Positions 7,938 through 15,900 of a DNA stretch of 64,000 nucleotides are shown here, piece after piece. Made by a program: the position numbers and the translations under genes. Below the pieces are notes generated by a model that was given only the letters and a program-made list of their open reading frames with translations, was not told where the DNA came from and searched no databases. This stretch comes from G963555815 sp965249615 [NCBI: bacterium] (GTDB lineage: Bacteria > UBA8248 > JACPRG01), in contig CBDFMI010000006.1 of assembly GCA_965249615.1 (NCBI GenBank), forward strand, positions 434,001 to 498,000. Reading direction: 5' to 3'. Within the stretch, counting starts at the first letter, position 1; each line of letters begins with the position of its first letter.

Positions 7938-9704
7938 TCACTCCCGCCAGAAGGTCATCCCGACGCGGGGATTTTGGGCAAAGATCTTGGGGAAATAAAA
8001 CTCCTCGCCGAACCTGCTGGCCAGGTCGCCGTGGTCAAATTCTAAAGGTTCAGCCGGCCTCCGGCTGAAAATTTTTGCCAGGACCATGTCTTCGTCCACG
8101 ATGGTCGCAATGAGGGGAAATTCGGGGCCCCGAACGCTCTTTTCCTTCCACACCCCGTAGGCATTTCGATCGGTGAGATTTCCCCACCCGTCCAGAAAAA
8201 GATTGTATTCCACGAAGTAGTCGATGTCGGGGGTGCGAAGGTCTTCGTCCTTTCTGAAAAGGGTTTTTAGTCCCTGCCCGCCGCAGATGCAAAGTTGCCG
8301 GTCGAAATAGAGCTCTGAGAGGAGGTCGTAACGGTTCACGTAGACCTTCGCCTCCTCTGGGATCCGGGTCCGGACGAAGTAGGCGGCGGATTTGATGGCG
8401 CGATAGCCGCGACCTGACCCGTAGCCGTTCTCGGACTCGGCCGGAAAATACCAGGCGCGGTTGGGGGTGGAGAAGCTGTAGTTCACGTGAAGGGACGCCA
8501 AAAGACCTTCCAGCGCGACTAGGGCCAAAAGAACTCCCGCCGCCACTTGCAAGACCATCTTTCTCCGCGATATCTGCCATAGGTCGGACAAGAGGGAAGA
8601 CCCCAGGAAAAGGATTGGGATGGCAATGTTGGTCGCCGCAATCTCGGGAAAGGTGAAGAAGAAGACGATCTGGGGTACCCCCAGGACAAGGTACCAAAAG
8701 ACCAGAAACCCCTTGATGTCGAACCGCCAGAGGTGGCGGAAATAGACAATGAAGCCGAGAAGGCCGAAGAAGGTGAAGAAGAAATTCAGCCCGACTCCGA
8801 TGTTGCGAAGGCTTCCCAGCATATTGGTCACGATGCCCTGCCCCGCGCCGTGAATGATGACCGAGGGGCCGACGTCGAAGAAGAAGCGGCTGTGTTGATT
8901 GGACCAGGCCAGAAGACCCATCAATTCGTTTCGCCGAATGGCGAGGAGGAACAAAAGCCCCTGGGCCAGAATGGCCACGAGCGGGATGACCGCGAGGGGG
9001 AGGAACCGTGTCTGCCGAAGAAGATGCCAGGTTTTCTGCCAAGACCCTTCCCCCCTGGCCCGAAGAAAATACAAGACCGCTACAACAGTGAAAGGGAAGC
9101 CGTTATTGGAGAGGACTTCTAAGAGGAGAGCAAGGGACGCCAAGAGCGCCCAGATCCGACGTCTCGTCTCGAAGAGCTTGTCTAACGTAAGGAAGACCAG
9201 AACCTGAACCAGGAAGACGACCACCAGCGCCTGGGGGGTTCTGGGGTTTGCCACGTGCCAGGAGGCGAGGGCGAGGAAGAGCGCCGCGAGAAGGCCCGTC
9301 CTGGTGCCGAACCAGCGCCGACCCAGGGCATAGAGACAAAAAACCCCGAGCACCCCGATGAGGACAAAGGGGAGGGCGAGGAGAAACTCTGAAAACCTCG
9401 CCCCCAGGAGGGCCAGGGCCTTCAGCTCAATGAGCAGGACAAGAGGGGCAGTCACCCCCCGGTAGAAGACAAAAAGCTGGCCGAAGAAGTTATCGAGGAG
9501 GGATTCACCTCCCAAGAGGGGTGCCAGCGTCAACCTGAATCCAGCCGCCAAAGAGTTCACGGGGTGAAAGGCGGCGCTGATTGGTTGCCCAATCCCCGCG
9601 GTCCGCAGGCTAAAAGCGAGCCCGAGGATAAGGAGGATGAAGAGAATGGAAGTGGAGCGTGAAATCCCCCGAGCGGGCCCCGTTGGGTGGGAAGGAGGGC
9701 TCAT
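7938..9704 (-). CDS. Membrane glycosyltransferase, GT39/ArnT-like
   Basis: A polytopic membrane protein (588 residues from the chosen start) with an N-terminal helix ILFILLILGLAFSLRTAGIG followed by a luminal-type loop, about ten further hydrophobic segments and a soluble C-terminal domain of about 150 residues (from roughly NYSFSTPNRAWYF on). This arrangement is that of dolichyl-phosphate-mannose or lipid-linked-sugar-dependent (PMT_2/ArnT) transferases. The start at 9704 is preceded by AGAGG at workable spacing; an upstream ATG at 9794 would add 30 unlikely polar residues. Donor and acceptor are unknown. Confidence 0.78.
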   Translation of the reverse strand: MSPPSHPTGPARGISRSTSILFILLILGLAFSLRTAGIGQPISAAFHPVNSLAAGFRLTLAPLLGGESLLDNFFGQLFVFYRGVTAPLVLLIELKALALLGARFSEFLLALPFVLIGVLGVFCLYALGRRWFGTRTGLLAALFLALASWHVANPRTPQALVVVFLVQVLVFLTLDKLFETRRRIWALLASLALLLEVLSNNGFPFTVVAVLYFLRARGEGSWQKTWHLLRQTRFLPLAVIPLVAILAQGLLFLLAIRRNELMGLLAWSNQHSRFFFDVGPSVIIHGAGQGIVTNMLGSLRNIGVGLNFFFTFFGLLGFIVYFRHLWRFDIKGFLVFWYLVLGVPQIVFFFTFPEIAATNIAIPILFLGSSLLSDLWQISRRKMVLQVAAGVLLALVALEGLLASLHVNYSFSTPNRAWYFPAESENGYGSGRGYRAIKSAAYFVRTRIPEEAKVYVNRYDLLSELYFDRQLCICGGQGLKTLFRKDEDLRTPDIDYFVEYNLFLDGWGNLTDRNAYGVWKEKSVRGPEFPLIATIVDEDMVLAKIFSRRPAEPLEFDHGDLASRFGEEFYFPKIFAQNPRVGMTFWRE

Positions 9705-10126
9705 GAATAAAGCCTCTTTAAGAGAGGTCCCTTGAGACGGTGGTCCTCTTCGGAATAGTCCCGCAATCACCGCCGCGTTCTGGAAACGGGACAAAGCTAT
9801 CGCCTACAGGCCTCCGTGTCAAACCATCCGCTTATTTCCTCCGAGGGGATGAAAAATCTCCTATCGAAGGCCCGAATCTTTTGTCTTGCTCCAGGGTCAT
9901 TCTCCACCTATCTTTAAAATTATCCGAGTCGCCGTTGAATCCCAAGGTGGGCTGTGAGAAAATTCAACCCATTGATATAGGCAAGAACGTGATTCCCGAG
10001 AAGGGTTGTCTTTTTGGTTCTAAATGGCATTTCGTTCCTGGTGGCGGGTTTAGCCCCGAGTGCGGCCGAAGGGGAAAATTCAAGAAAATTGCGGGGACAT
10101 CGGGGAGAGAACAAGGAGGGGGAAAA
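9705..10126. other. Divergent intergenic region, glycosyltransferase / CsgG-like gene
   Basis: About 420 bp between two divergent genes. A candidate plus-strand promoter is TTGCTC at 9886-9891 and TATCTT at 9909-9914 (17-bp spacer), which would give a long leader of about 205 bases for the CsgG-like gene. The plus frame of that gene stays open through this stretch, but the sequence before the signal peptide looks non-coding. No riboswitch was recognised. Confidence 0.35.
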
Positions 10127-10864
10127 ATGAAAAGGTGGTCATGGCCAGGCAGACTCCTCTTGTTCACAGCCCTTTTTGTGATGGGTGTTGTGCAAGGGGG
10201 GGGATTTGCGCAAGAGCCGGATGTGACATTTGAGGCGGGGCAGGAGGCGGTCCTCCAGCCGATCCCCGAAGTGAGCGACAAGTTTTTCGGCCAGAAGGTG
10301 GCTATCTTCTCTTTTGTCAACAAATCTCTCTCTCGATATGCCTTTCTGGGGAACGCATCGAGCGATTTCCTCATTGAGTTCCTTCAGGACGCCGGCTTTC
10401 GGACGATAGAGGCAACGGGCCCCGAATTCGACAAGATTATGAGGGAGCTGAGACACAATGTCTCGGACCTCGTCGATGACGACACGGCCGCCCAAGTGGG
10501 AAAACACCTGGGGACGAACCTGGCCTTCATGGGATCGGTGACGGACTTCAACATCGTGAAGGGAAAGGGCCGGCGGGGCATCTCGATCGGGGGGTTCGGC
10601 CTCGGCGGTAGCGGAGGGTCGATCGCCTATACTGTCCAGGTGGCGGGGCGCCTCGTGGACATCGAGACGCGGGAGATCCTGGCCTCCAAGACATCCGTCA
10701 TAAAGAAAGTCTTCAAGGTGTCCGGGGGAAGTTTCGTCACGCCCTGGGGGAGCTTCAGCCAGGATGCGGACGTGAACGTGGTGAACGAGACCGGCGGTAG
10801 GATCCTCCAGCAAGCGCTGAACGATATGATGATCAAGATGGTAAAACGCCTCAATAGATTCTAA
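10127..10864 (+). CDS. CsgG-like exported protein
   Basis: A 245-residue protein with a signal peptide (basic MKRWSWPGR, hydrophobic LLLFTALFVMGVVQGGG, likely cleavage after FAQ). The mature part matches the CsgG/HfaB pattern: KVAIFSFVNKS, a segment with SSDFLIEFLQDAGF, then GTNLAFMGSVTDF and YTVQVAGRLVDIETREIL. CsgG itself is a lipoprotein secretion pore for curli. Here no lipobox Cys is seen and no curli subunits are nearby, so it is better read as a CsgG-fold periplasmic or outer-membrane protein of unknown cargo. The chosen ATG follows an AAGGAGGGGG ribosome site. Confidence 0.8.
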   Translation: MKRWSWPGRLLLFTALFVMGVVQGGGFAQEPDVTFEAGQEAVLQPIPEVSDKFFGQKVAIFSFVNKSLSRYAFLGNASSDFLIEFLQDAGFRTIEATGPEFDKIMRELRHNVSDLVDDDTAAQVGKHLGTNLAFMGSVTDFNIVKGKGRRGISIGGFGLGGSGGSIAYTVQVAGRLVDIETREILASKTSVIKKVFKVSGGSFVTPWGSFSQDADVNVVNETGGRILQQALNDMMIKMVKRLNRF

Positions 10865-10944
10865 TCGGTTGCTTGGGGGCCTCCGTCGGAGGAGAGGAAG
10901 ATAGCGCTGTTTTTCGAAGCCCGTCTTTGGAACCAGACCTCTTG

Positions 10945-12390
10945 ATGAAAAGAAGTTTATTTGTGCGAGGAGTCCTGAAAGGGGCCCTAGGGCTGGGGTT
11001 TGTCGCTGCCCTGGGCTTGATTCTGACACCCGGGGCCTTTGGTTTGACCCTGGAGGAGGCGGCCCGACCATACCGGGGGAAGACCATCGTCCTGGGGGTG
11101 GCCTTCGCCCCTGCCATGAACGGCCTCCTGGAGCTTGTTGAGAAAGAGTTTGTCGCCCGCACCGGGATCAACGTAAAGATCGAGAAATATAGCCTTGGGC
11201 AATGGAACGAAAAGGGCGACGCTGACCTTTTTTCCCAAACTGGGCATTTCGACGTCCTTCAAATGCATCACAACCGGGCTCAGGACTGGGCCTTCAACGG
11301 CCATGTGCGCTGGATTAACGATTTCATGGAGGACCGAGAGCTCCGGGACCCGGACCTCGACCCTGAGGATTTTTTACAGCCCCTCTGGGATGACTACTGT
11401 CTCTTCGAAGACGGAAAGCGGGCCTGCTTTCCGTCGTTCAATTCTCAGGAGATCTACTGGTATCGAAATGACCTCTTCACGCACCCCGAGGAGCAGGCTG
11501 CTTTTAAGAAGAGATACGGGTATGACCTGGGGCCCGCGAAGACTTTTCAGCAGATGAAGGACATCGCTGAGTTCTTCACCCGAAAGAAGGATGAAAAACT
11601 CGCGGGGGGGATCTTGGAGGAAGATTTTTATGGAATCGGCTTGTCAGGAGACCAGGAGCAGTCCACCGCTTGGGAGTGGTACACCGTCTTGCAGGGCTGG
11701 GGAGGAAGCCTTTTTGACAAGGAGGGGCGTCCCACCTTCGATCATCCCCGAAATATAGAGGCCATGAAGTGGTGGTTTGACATGCGAAGATTTGCCCCAC
11801 CCCAGGTGGCCGAAACTGGCCGCATGGGTCTCTTCATCTGGATGACCAAAGGGAACGTTGCCCAAGCTATCCATCAAATTGACTTCTCTTTCGCTATTGA
11901 CGACCCGAGGATCTCTAAGACCGTGGGGCTCTACGGCTATTCCCTTCTCCCCGTCAGGGAAGAGGGGATGGAACCGGGGGGATGGGGCGAGGCCGGGCCC
12001 TTGATCATCAGCAGATACAGCAAGAACCCCGAGGCGGCCTATCTCCTCATCCAGTGGATGAGCTCAAAAGAGGTCCAGGAGAAGTGGATTGAGGGGCCGG
12101 GAAGCGGGCTGCCGATCCGAAAATCCACGCTCAATCTTCCCTTTGTCCTAAAGCATTCGGCCTTTGCTCCTGCCATCCACAGTGCCCGGCGCGGGTGGTT
12201 TCAGCCCGGGTTCTCCGACTGGGCCACGGTAGAGCGGGTCTTTATCGTCACCCTCAGAGAGGCCGCCACCCACGAGACCCAGGTTGGAGAGGCTCTCGGT
12301 CGGGTTCAGAAGGGGGCCCTGGAAATTCACCCCGAGGGGAGCATCAATCCCGGCCAGCCCACAAGAAACGAGCTCTGGACTCACGAATAG
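10945..12390 (+). CDS. ABC transporter extracellular solute-binding protein
   Basis: A 481-residue family 1 (MalE-like) binding protein. A signal peptide covers about the first 35 residues (MKRSLFVRGVLKGALGLGFV, then a hydrophobic run). The mature protein has TGHFDVLQMHHNRAQDW, SQEIYWYRNDLF and a C-terminal helix region AAYLLIQWMSSKEVQEKWI typical of sugar or polyol binding subunits. No permease or ATPase lies nearby, so it is an orphan; the adjacent acetamidase/formamidase gene 56 bp downstream on the same strand may hint at an amide or small N-compound ligand, but that is inference. Confidence 0.88.
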   Translation: MKRSLFVRGVLKGALGLGFVAALGLILTPGAFGLTLEEAARPYRGKTIVLGVAFAPAMNGLLELVEKEFVARTGINVKIEKYSLGQWNEKGDADLFSQTGHFDVLQMHHNRAQDWAFNGHVRWINDFMEDRELRDPDLDPEDFLQPLWDDYCLFEDGKRACFPSFNSQEIYWYRNDLFTHPEEQAAFKKRYGYDLGPAKTFQQMKDIAEFFTRKKDEKLAGGILEEDFYGIGLSGDQEQSTAWEWYTVLQGWGGSLFDKEGRPTFDHPRNIEAMKWWFDMRRFAPPQVAETGRMGLFIWMTKGNVAQAIHQIDFSFAIDDPRISKTVGLYGYSLLPVREEGMEPGGWGEAGPLIISRYSKNPEAAYLLIQWMSSKEVQEKWIEGPGSGLPIRKSTLNLPFVLKHSAFAPAIHSARRGWFQPGFSDWATVERVFIVTLREAATHETQVGEALGRVQKGALEIHPEGSINPGQPTRNELWTHE

Positions 12391-12446
12391 ATCCTTTGGA
12401 GTGAGTTCCACCGTCTATCGATAGCCTTCATCTTTGGAGGTGAAGG

Positions 12447-13379
12447 ATGCATCACGAGCTTCACGCTTCGCCAAAGACCGTCCATTGGGGCTTCTTTGAC
12501 AGCCGGCTCAAGCCCGCTCTCTCCGTTGAGTCGGGAGACCGGGTGACCATCCATACGGTCTCGGGGGGAGGGCCGCCGGATCTCCTCAAAGACAAGATCA
12601 AGATTTTGCCGGAGCTCAAATCCATCCACGAGGAGGTGGAGCGGGGTGCCGGCCCTCACATCATGACCGGCCCCATCTGGGTGAAGGGGGCTGAGCCTGG
12701 GGATGTCCTGGAGGTTCGGATAGAAGATGTCCAGCTCCGCCAGGACTGGGGCTGGAATCTGATGCTGCCGCTAATGGGGGCCCTCTCCGAGAATTTCTGC
12801 CTTTCCCGCTATGTTGTCATCCCTCTCGATCGGGAGCGGATGGTGGCGAAAGGGCTTTCTGACACCCAGGTGCCCCTTCGGCCCTTCTTCGGGATCCTAG
12901 CGGTCGCCCCGCCTCCGGGATACGGGCGGGTCTCGAGCTTCCCGCCCAGAGAGTATGGCGGCAACATGGACAATAAGGAGCTGGTCCCCGGGACCACACT
13001 CTACCTCCCCGTCTTCAATCCGGGCGCCCTCTTTTCAGCCGGCGACGGCCACGCCGCCCAGGGGGATGGCGAGGTCAACCTGACCGCTATCGAGACGGCC
13101 ATGACGGGGGTCTTCACCCTGATTGTCCGGAAAGATCTTTCGCTCAAGGTGCCCCGCGCCGAGACTCCGACCCATCACATCACGATGGGGTTTGACTCTG
13201 ACCTGGATGACGCCGTGAAAGGGGCCCTTCGGGAGATGATCAAGTTTCTCGTAGAGGTCCAGGGTCTCAGCCCAGAGGATGCCTATACACTCTGCAGCAT
13301 CGCTGTCGACTTTCGAGTGACCCAGCTTGTGAACAGCAATAAGGGGATCCACGCCATGCTGCCAAAGGATATCTTCTGA
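12447..13379 (+). CDS. Acetamidase/formamidase family protein
   Basis: A 310-residue FmdA/AmdA-family amidohydrolase that releases ammonia from short amides such as formamide or acetamide. Seen are the N-terminal WGFFDSRLKPALSVESGDRV, the GPHIMTGPIWVKGAEPGDVL segment, the GNMDNKELVPGTTLYLPVF core and ETPTHHITMGFDSDLDDAV near the C terminus. GGAGGTGAAGG directly precedes the ATG. It follows the orphan solute-binding protein and is closed by a strong inverted repeat at 13469-13500. Amide scavenging as a nitrogen source is a reasonable guess. Confidence 0.92.
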   Translation: MHHELHASPKTVHWGFFDSRLKPALSVESGDRVTIHTVSGGGPPDLLKDKIKILPELKSIHEEVERGAGPHIMTGPIWVKGAEPGDVLEVRIEDVQLRQDWGWNLMLPLMGALSENFCLSRYVVIPLDRERMVAKGLSDTQVPLRPFFGILAVAPPPGYGRVSSFPPREYGGNMDNKELVPGTTLYLPVFNPGALFSAGDGHAAQGDGEVNLTAIETAMTGVFTLIVRKDLSLKVPRAETPTHHITMGFDSDLDDAVKGALREMIKFLVEVQGLSPEDAYTLCSIAVDFRVTQLVNSNKGIHAMLPKDIF

Positions 13380-13468
13380 AGGTCAGAAGGCCTCCTTCGA
13401 ACAAGAGTCGCTGGCTCTGATAGGGGGTTCGCTGGGAAGGTGAGGGACCCTCAGTCCCCAAAAGAAGA

Positions 13469-13500
13469 CAAAGGCCCCGGAGATTTCTCCGGGGCCTTTG
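13469..13500 (+). terminator. Bidirectional intrinsic terminator
   Basis: A perfect inverted repeat of about 14 bp per arm (AAAGGCCCCGGAGA and its complement) around a tiny loop, with A and T runs at the outer ends. It sits between the convergent formamidase (plus) and cold-shock (minus) genes and would end both transcripts. Confidence 0.85.
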
Positions 13501-13563
13501 TCGCCATCATGAGGGCTGGAAACGGGTGTTGCCTGTTCCCTGTGCCCTTTGGCATGAACCTGG

Positions 13564-13800
13564 TTAAGGAGCCGGCTGTTCCGACTGTTCCGGCTGTTGG
13601 CCGGCCCTCACCACGTTCACGGCCCTTGGGCCTTTGGCGTCCGTCTCGATGTCGAACTCGACGGCTTCACCTTCCGAAAGGGTCCTAAAGCCATCTCCCT
13701 TTATGGACGAAAAGTGGACAAATACGTCCTTTCCGTCTTCCTGGGTGATAAAGCCAAACCCCTTCGCTTCGTTGAACCACTTCACGGTCCCACGCGCCAT
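13564..13800 (-). CDS. Cold-shock domain protein (CspA family)
   Basis: A 78-residue single-stranded nucleic-acid-binding protein. The RNP1 motif KGFGFI and RNP2 motif VFVHFS are both present inside the standard [18 protein letters not shown] start. The C terminus is extended by about a dozen Gln/Glu/Pro residues beyond the usual core. GGAGGTGAT provides a strong ribosome site. Upstream on the same strand are a consensus promoter, a terminator-like hairpin and a 22-codon frame, so the gene is likely controlled through its leader. Confidence 0.97.
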   Translation of the reverse strand: MARGTVKWFNEAKGFGFITQEDGKDVFVHFSSIKGDGFRTLSEGEAVEFDIETDAKGPRAVNVVRAGQQPEQSEQPAP

Positions 13801-13803
13801 TCC

Positions 13804-13872
13804 TCACATCACCTCCTTTCTTCCTGCGGCCAGGAGTTTCCTCTTGTCACGGCGCGTCTTCGGGTCCGGCAT
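13804..13872 (-). CDS. Possible leader peptide (22 aa) upstream of the cold-shock gene
   Basis: An ATG at the foot of the T run of the leader hairpin opens a 22-codon frame (MPDPKTRRDKRKLLAAGRKE then VM) that ends three bases before the cold-shock ATG. The peptide is strongly basic. The cold-shock ribosome site lies inside its last codons, so translating it could change access to that site. No own ribosome site is evident, so it may also be chance. Confidence 0.35.
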   Translation of the reverse strand: MPDPKTRRDKRKLLAAGRKEVM

Positions 13873-13903
13873 AAAAAAAGCGAACCCCATGTCCGGGGCT
13901 CGC
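13873..13903 (-). terminator. Terminator-like hairpin in the cold-shock leader (attenuator?)
   Basis: Read on the minus strand, GCGAGCCCC pairs with GGGGTTCGC (one G-T pair) around a six-base loop, followed directly by seven T. This is a complete intrinsic terminator, located about 50 bases after the expected transcription start and about 75 bases before the cold-shock ATG, so full-length mRNA requires read-through. Confidence 0.7.
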
Positions 13904-13958
13904 GGCACACTTCCAACGCGGACGGCCTGTCAACAGCACCCTGACAACTGGCAGCGAG

Positions 13959-13987
13959 AATGTATTATTTTCTTCCTCTTCTGTCAA
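13959..13987 (-). promoter_or_regulatory. Sigma-70-type promoter for the cold-shock gene
   Basis: On the minus strand TTGACA (13982-13987) and TACATT (13959-13964) are separated by exactly 17 bp. This gives a leader of roughly 150 bases before the cold-shock ATG, long as in other cold-shock mRNAs. Between here and the divergent gene at 14169 nothing else was recognised. Confidence 0.7.
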
Positions 13988-14168
13988 CTCTTTTCTTGGT
14001 TGCCGAGAATCTTTCGAAAAGCGAAACCAAAACGGGTGGGGGAAGGGAATATTGATGATGCAAAGACCCCCTCAAGCCCGTCTTTTTTAAGAGGCCGTCA
14101 ATTCCCGTTGACATCTTCAGGGGGAACTCCTAGCCTCCCAGCCAGGAGTTTTAGAAGGAGTCTTCGCA

Positions 14169-15008
14169 TTGAGTCGTCTTTTTGGTTTGGTGCTGGCCCA
14201 GCTCGTCATCGGCGGCGTCTCGCTCCTCCTCTTGGTTCCCTTGCAGACGCTCGGCCGGCGTTTTTTTCGGACCTGCACCTGGATCTTTCTTGGGATACTC
14301 CTTTTCAGCTACTGGCTTCAGCCCCCCCCAGAGGGATATACCCGTCTCGGTTCTTTATTTAGCCAGGGCCTCTGGGCCACATGGGAGGGACGGGAGTTCG
14401 GGGGCCTTTCCCTTTATCTACTTCTCATCTTCTTACATCTTGTCTCACTCTATGCTTGGAGAGACCGGCTGGTCCGAGGTCTCCTCGGCCTGAGCGTCGC
14501 CTGTGGCGCCTTTGTGCTGTTCAGCAACTCGGCGGTCATGACGACGGTCGACATGTCGAGCCTTCAGGTGGGTCTCTTGCCTATAAATTTTTTCCTCTCG
14601 GCCTTGGCCCTTGGGACCGTTTTCACAGGGATGCTCTTCGGTCACTGGTATCTGGTGGACCCTAGCCTCCCCTTGAGGCTTATCCACCGTTTCAGTTGGC
14701 TCCTTGTAGCGGTTCTCGTGGCCCAGGGGGTTGCGCTGATTTCCTTCGTCGTCTTCGGGTTTGAGCCGAGGCACTTTGCCGCCGTGTGGGGGGAGGGCGC
14801 CCTCTTCTCCTCCTGGGGCGTTTTTTTCTGGGGACGAGCCCTCTTCGGCCTCCTCGGGACTCTCCTCGTGGCCCTGGTCATCCTCTATAGCCTTCGGATC
14901 CACGCTACCCGGACTGCGACGGGATTTTTCTATATTGCCATCCTCACGGTTTTTACGGGCGAGCTGATGGGGCGGTTCATTCTGTTCCTGGCGGCCGTTC
15001 CCGTCTGA
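14169..15008 (+). CDS. Polytopic membrane protein of unknown function
   Basis: A 279-residue, almost wholly hydrophobic protein with about eight membrane segments and few conserved polar residues (GMLFGHWYLVDPSL and GRFILFLAAVPV are the most distinctive). It starts at a TTG preceded by GAAGGAG. I do not recognise a family with confidence. A membrane subunit of a redox or transport system is possible, since a CopD/HemJ-like four-helix protein is encoded convergently 87 bp away. Confidence 0.75.
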   Translation: MSRLFGLVLAQLVIGGVSLLLLVPLQTLGRRFFRTCTWIFLGILLFSYWLQPPPEGYTRLGSLFSQGLWATWEGREFGGLSLYLLLIFLHLVSLYAWRDRLVRGLLGLSVACGAFVLFSNSAVMTTVDMSSLQVGLLPINFFLSALALGTVFTGMLFGHWYLVDPSLPLRLIHRFSWLLVAVLVAQGVALISFVVFGFEPRHFAAVWGEGALFSSWGVFFWGRALFGLLGTLLVALVILYSLRIHATRTATGFFYIAILTVFTGELMGRFILFLAAVPV

Positions 15009-15095
15009 GGGCCTGCACGCTCCCCCTGATCTATCCAGGACAACCTTTTTGTGGGGAGGACCCGAGGTCGGGGCGCCCCCCCCCTCAAAAAATCC

Positions 15096-15572
15096 TCAGC
15101 GCATGGTCCAGCCGATATAGAAGGCGCCGGCGGCGAGGGCCAGATTAAGGAAGGTCCCGACCTGGAGTCTCCGAAGTACCTTCATCTGCTCCTCGATCGG
15201 CATGGTGAACTCGCGGAGCTCAAGAGGGGCGTTGGCCCGGGTGAGCTTGAGGCCAACGCCAAAGAACTGGTGACTGCTGAAGAAGATGATGAGAAAGACG
15301 AGGAGAAGTTTCAGACTCAGGGATTTGTAGGTGATGGTAAAGAAATTCGCCCCAATGGCGATCTTGAGATCCGTTAGGAGGAAAGCCCCCGTCATCAACA
15401 GGAGACCAAGGAGAAAGAGGGCGTAGGGGTGGTAAAAACGGAGGATGCCGGCAACCCGCGCCATACACTCCTCGGGGGCCTTCCTTCGAAGAAGGGGAAT
15501 GGCAAGAACACCCATGGCGAAGAGTGAGGCGATGTAGATGATGGCTGCAAAAAGGTGGACCTTTAGCAACAT
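15096..15572 (-). CDS. Four-helix membrane protein, CopD/HemJ-like
   Basis: A 158-residue integral membrane protein with four hydrophobic helices (about residues 5-26, 47-67, 83-102 and 136-153). Conserved-looking His residues lie at the start (KVHLFAAIIYIASLFAMG) and after the second region (RFYHPYALFLLG). This resembles the short CopD/HemJ-type heme or copper-associated membrane proteins, but the match is by pattern only. The function is unassigned. Confidence 0.65.
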   Translation of the reverse strand: MLLKVHLFAAIIYIASLFAMGVLAIPLLRRKAPEECMARVAGILRFYHPYALFLLGLLLMTGAFLLTDLKIAIGANFFTITYKSLSLKLLLVFLIIFFSSHQFFGVGLKLTRANAPLELREFTMPIEEQMKVLRRLQVGTFLNLALAAGAFYIGWTMR

Positions 15573-15900
15573 TCCCCGGGTTCCATCCTAGCGAAGACAT
15601 TCGGGGTCTCAAGGACCCAGTCCGCCTATAGGGCCCTTTCCTCATTGGAGGTCAGTCTAACCTCTCTTGGACTCTCGTCCAAGGGGGTTGTTTTGCGAGG
15701 ACGGCAGGTTTCTCGAAAGGGACGGCTTAAGGGTGTCCGGGCTGAAAACGGGCTGAACAAAAGAGATCTTGCTGAATTTTGGAGAGGGGAGTATACTGGC
15801 GCCACTTTTTTACTAACAGATGTTCTCATCCAATCAGCCCATTCGCATCTGCTGTTCTCTTAATATATCGGTCTTCTATCGTCTGTGGGGAGGAGAAAAG
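15573..15900. other. Intergenic region with promoter for FBP aldolase/phosphatase
   Basis: A 328-bp divergent gap between the CopD-like gene and the FBP aldolase/phosphatase gene. Apart from the promoter at 15769-15797 it shows no gene, repeat or structured RNA that I recognise. Confidence 0.4.
15769..15797 (+). promoter_or_regulatory. Sigma-70-type promoter
   Basis: TTGCTG (15769-15774) and TATACT (15792-15797) with a 17-bp spacer, placing transcription start about 97 bases before the ATG at 15901. Confidence 0.6.

Noticed and set aside
9740-10126. Extended N terminus of the CsgG-like gene
   Set aside because: The open stretch has no ribosome site and would bury a clear signal peptide at residue 130. 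The ATG at 10127 has a strong ribosome site.
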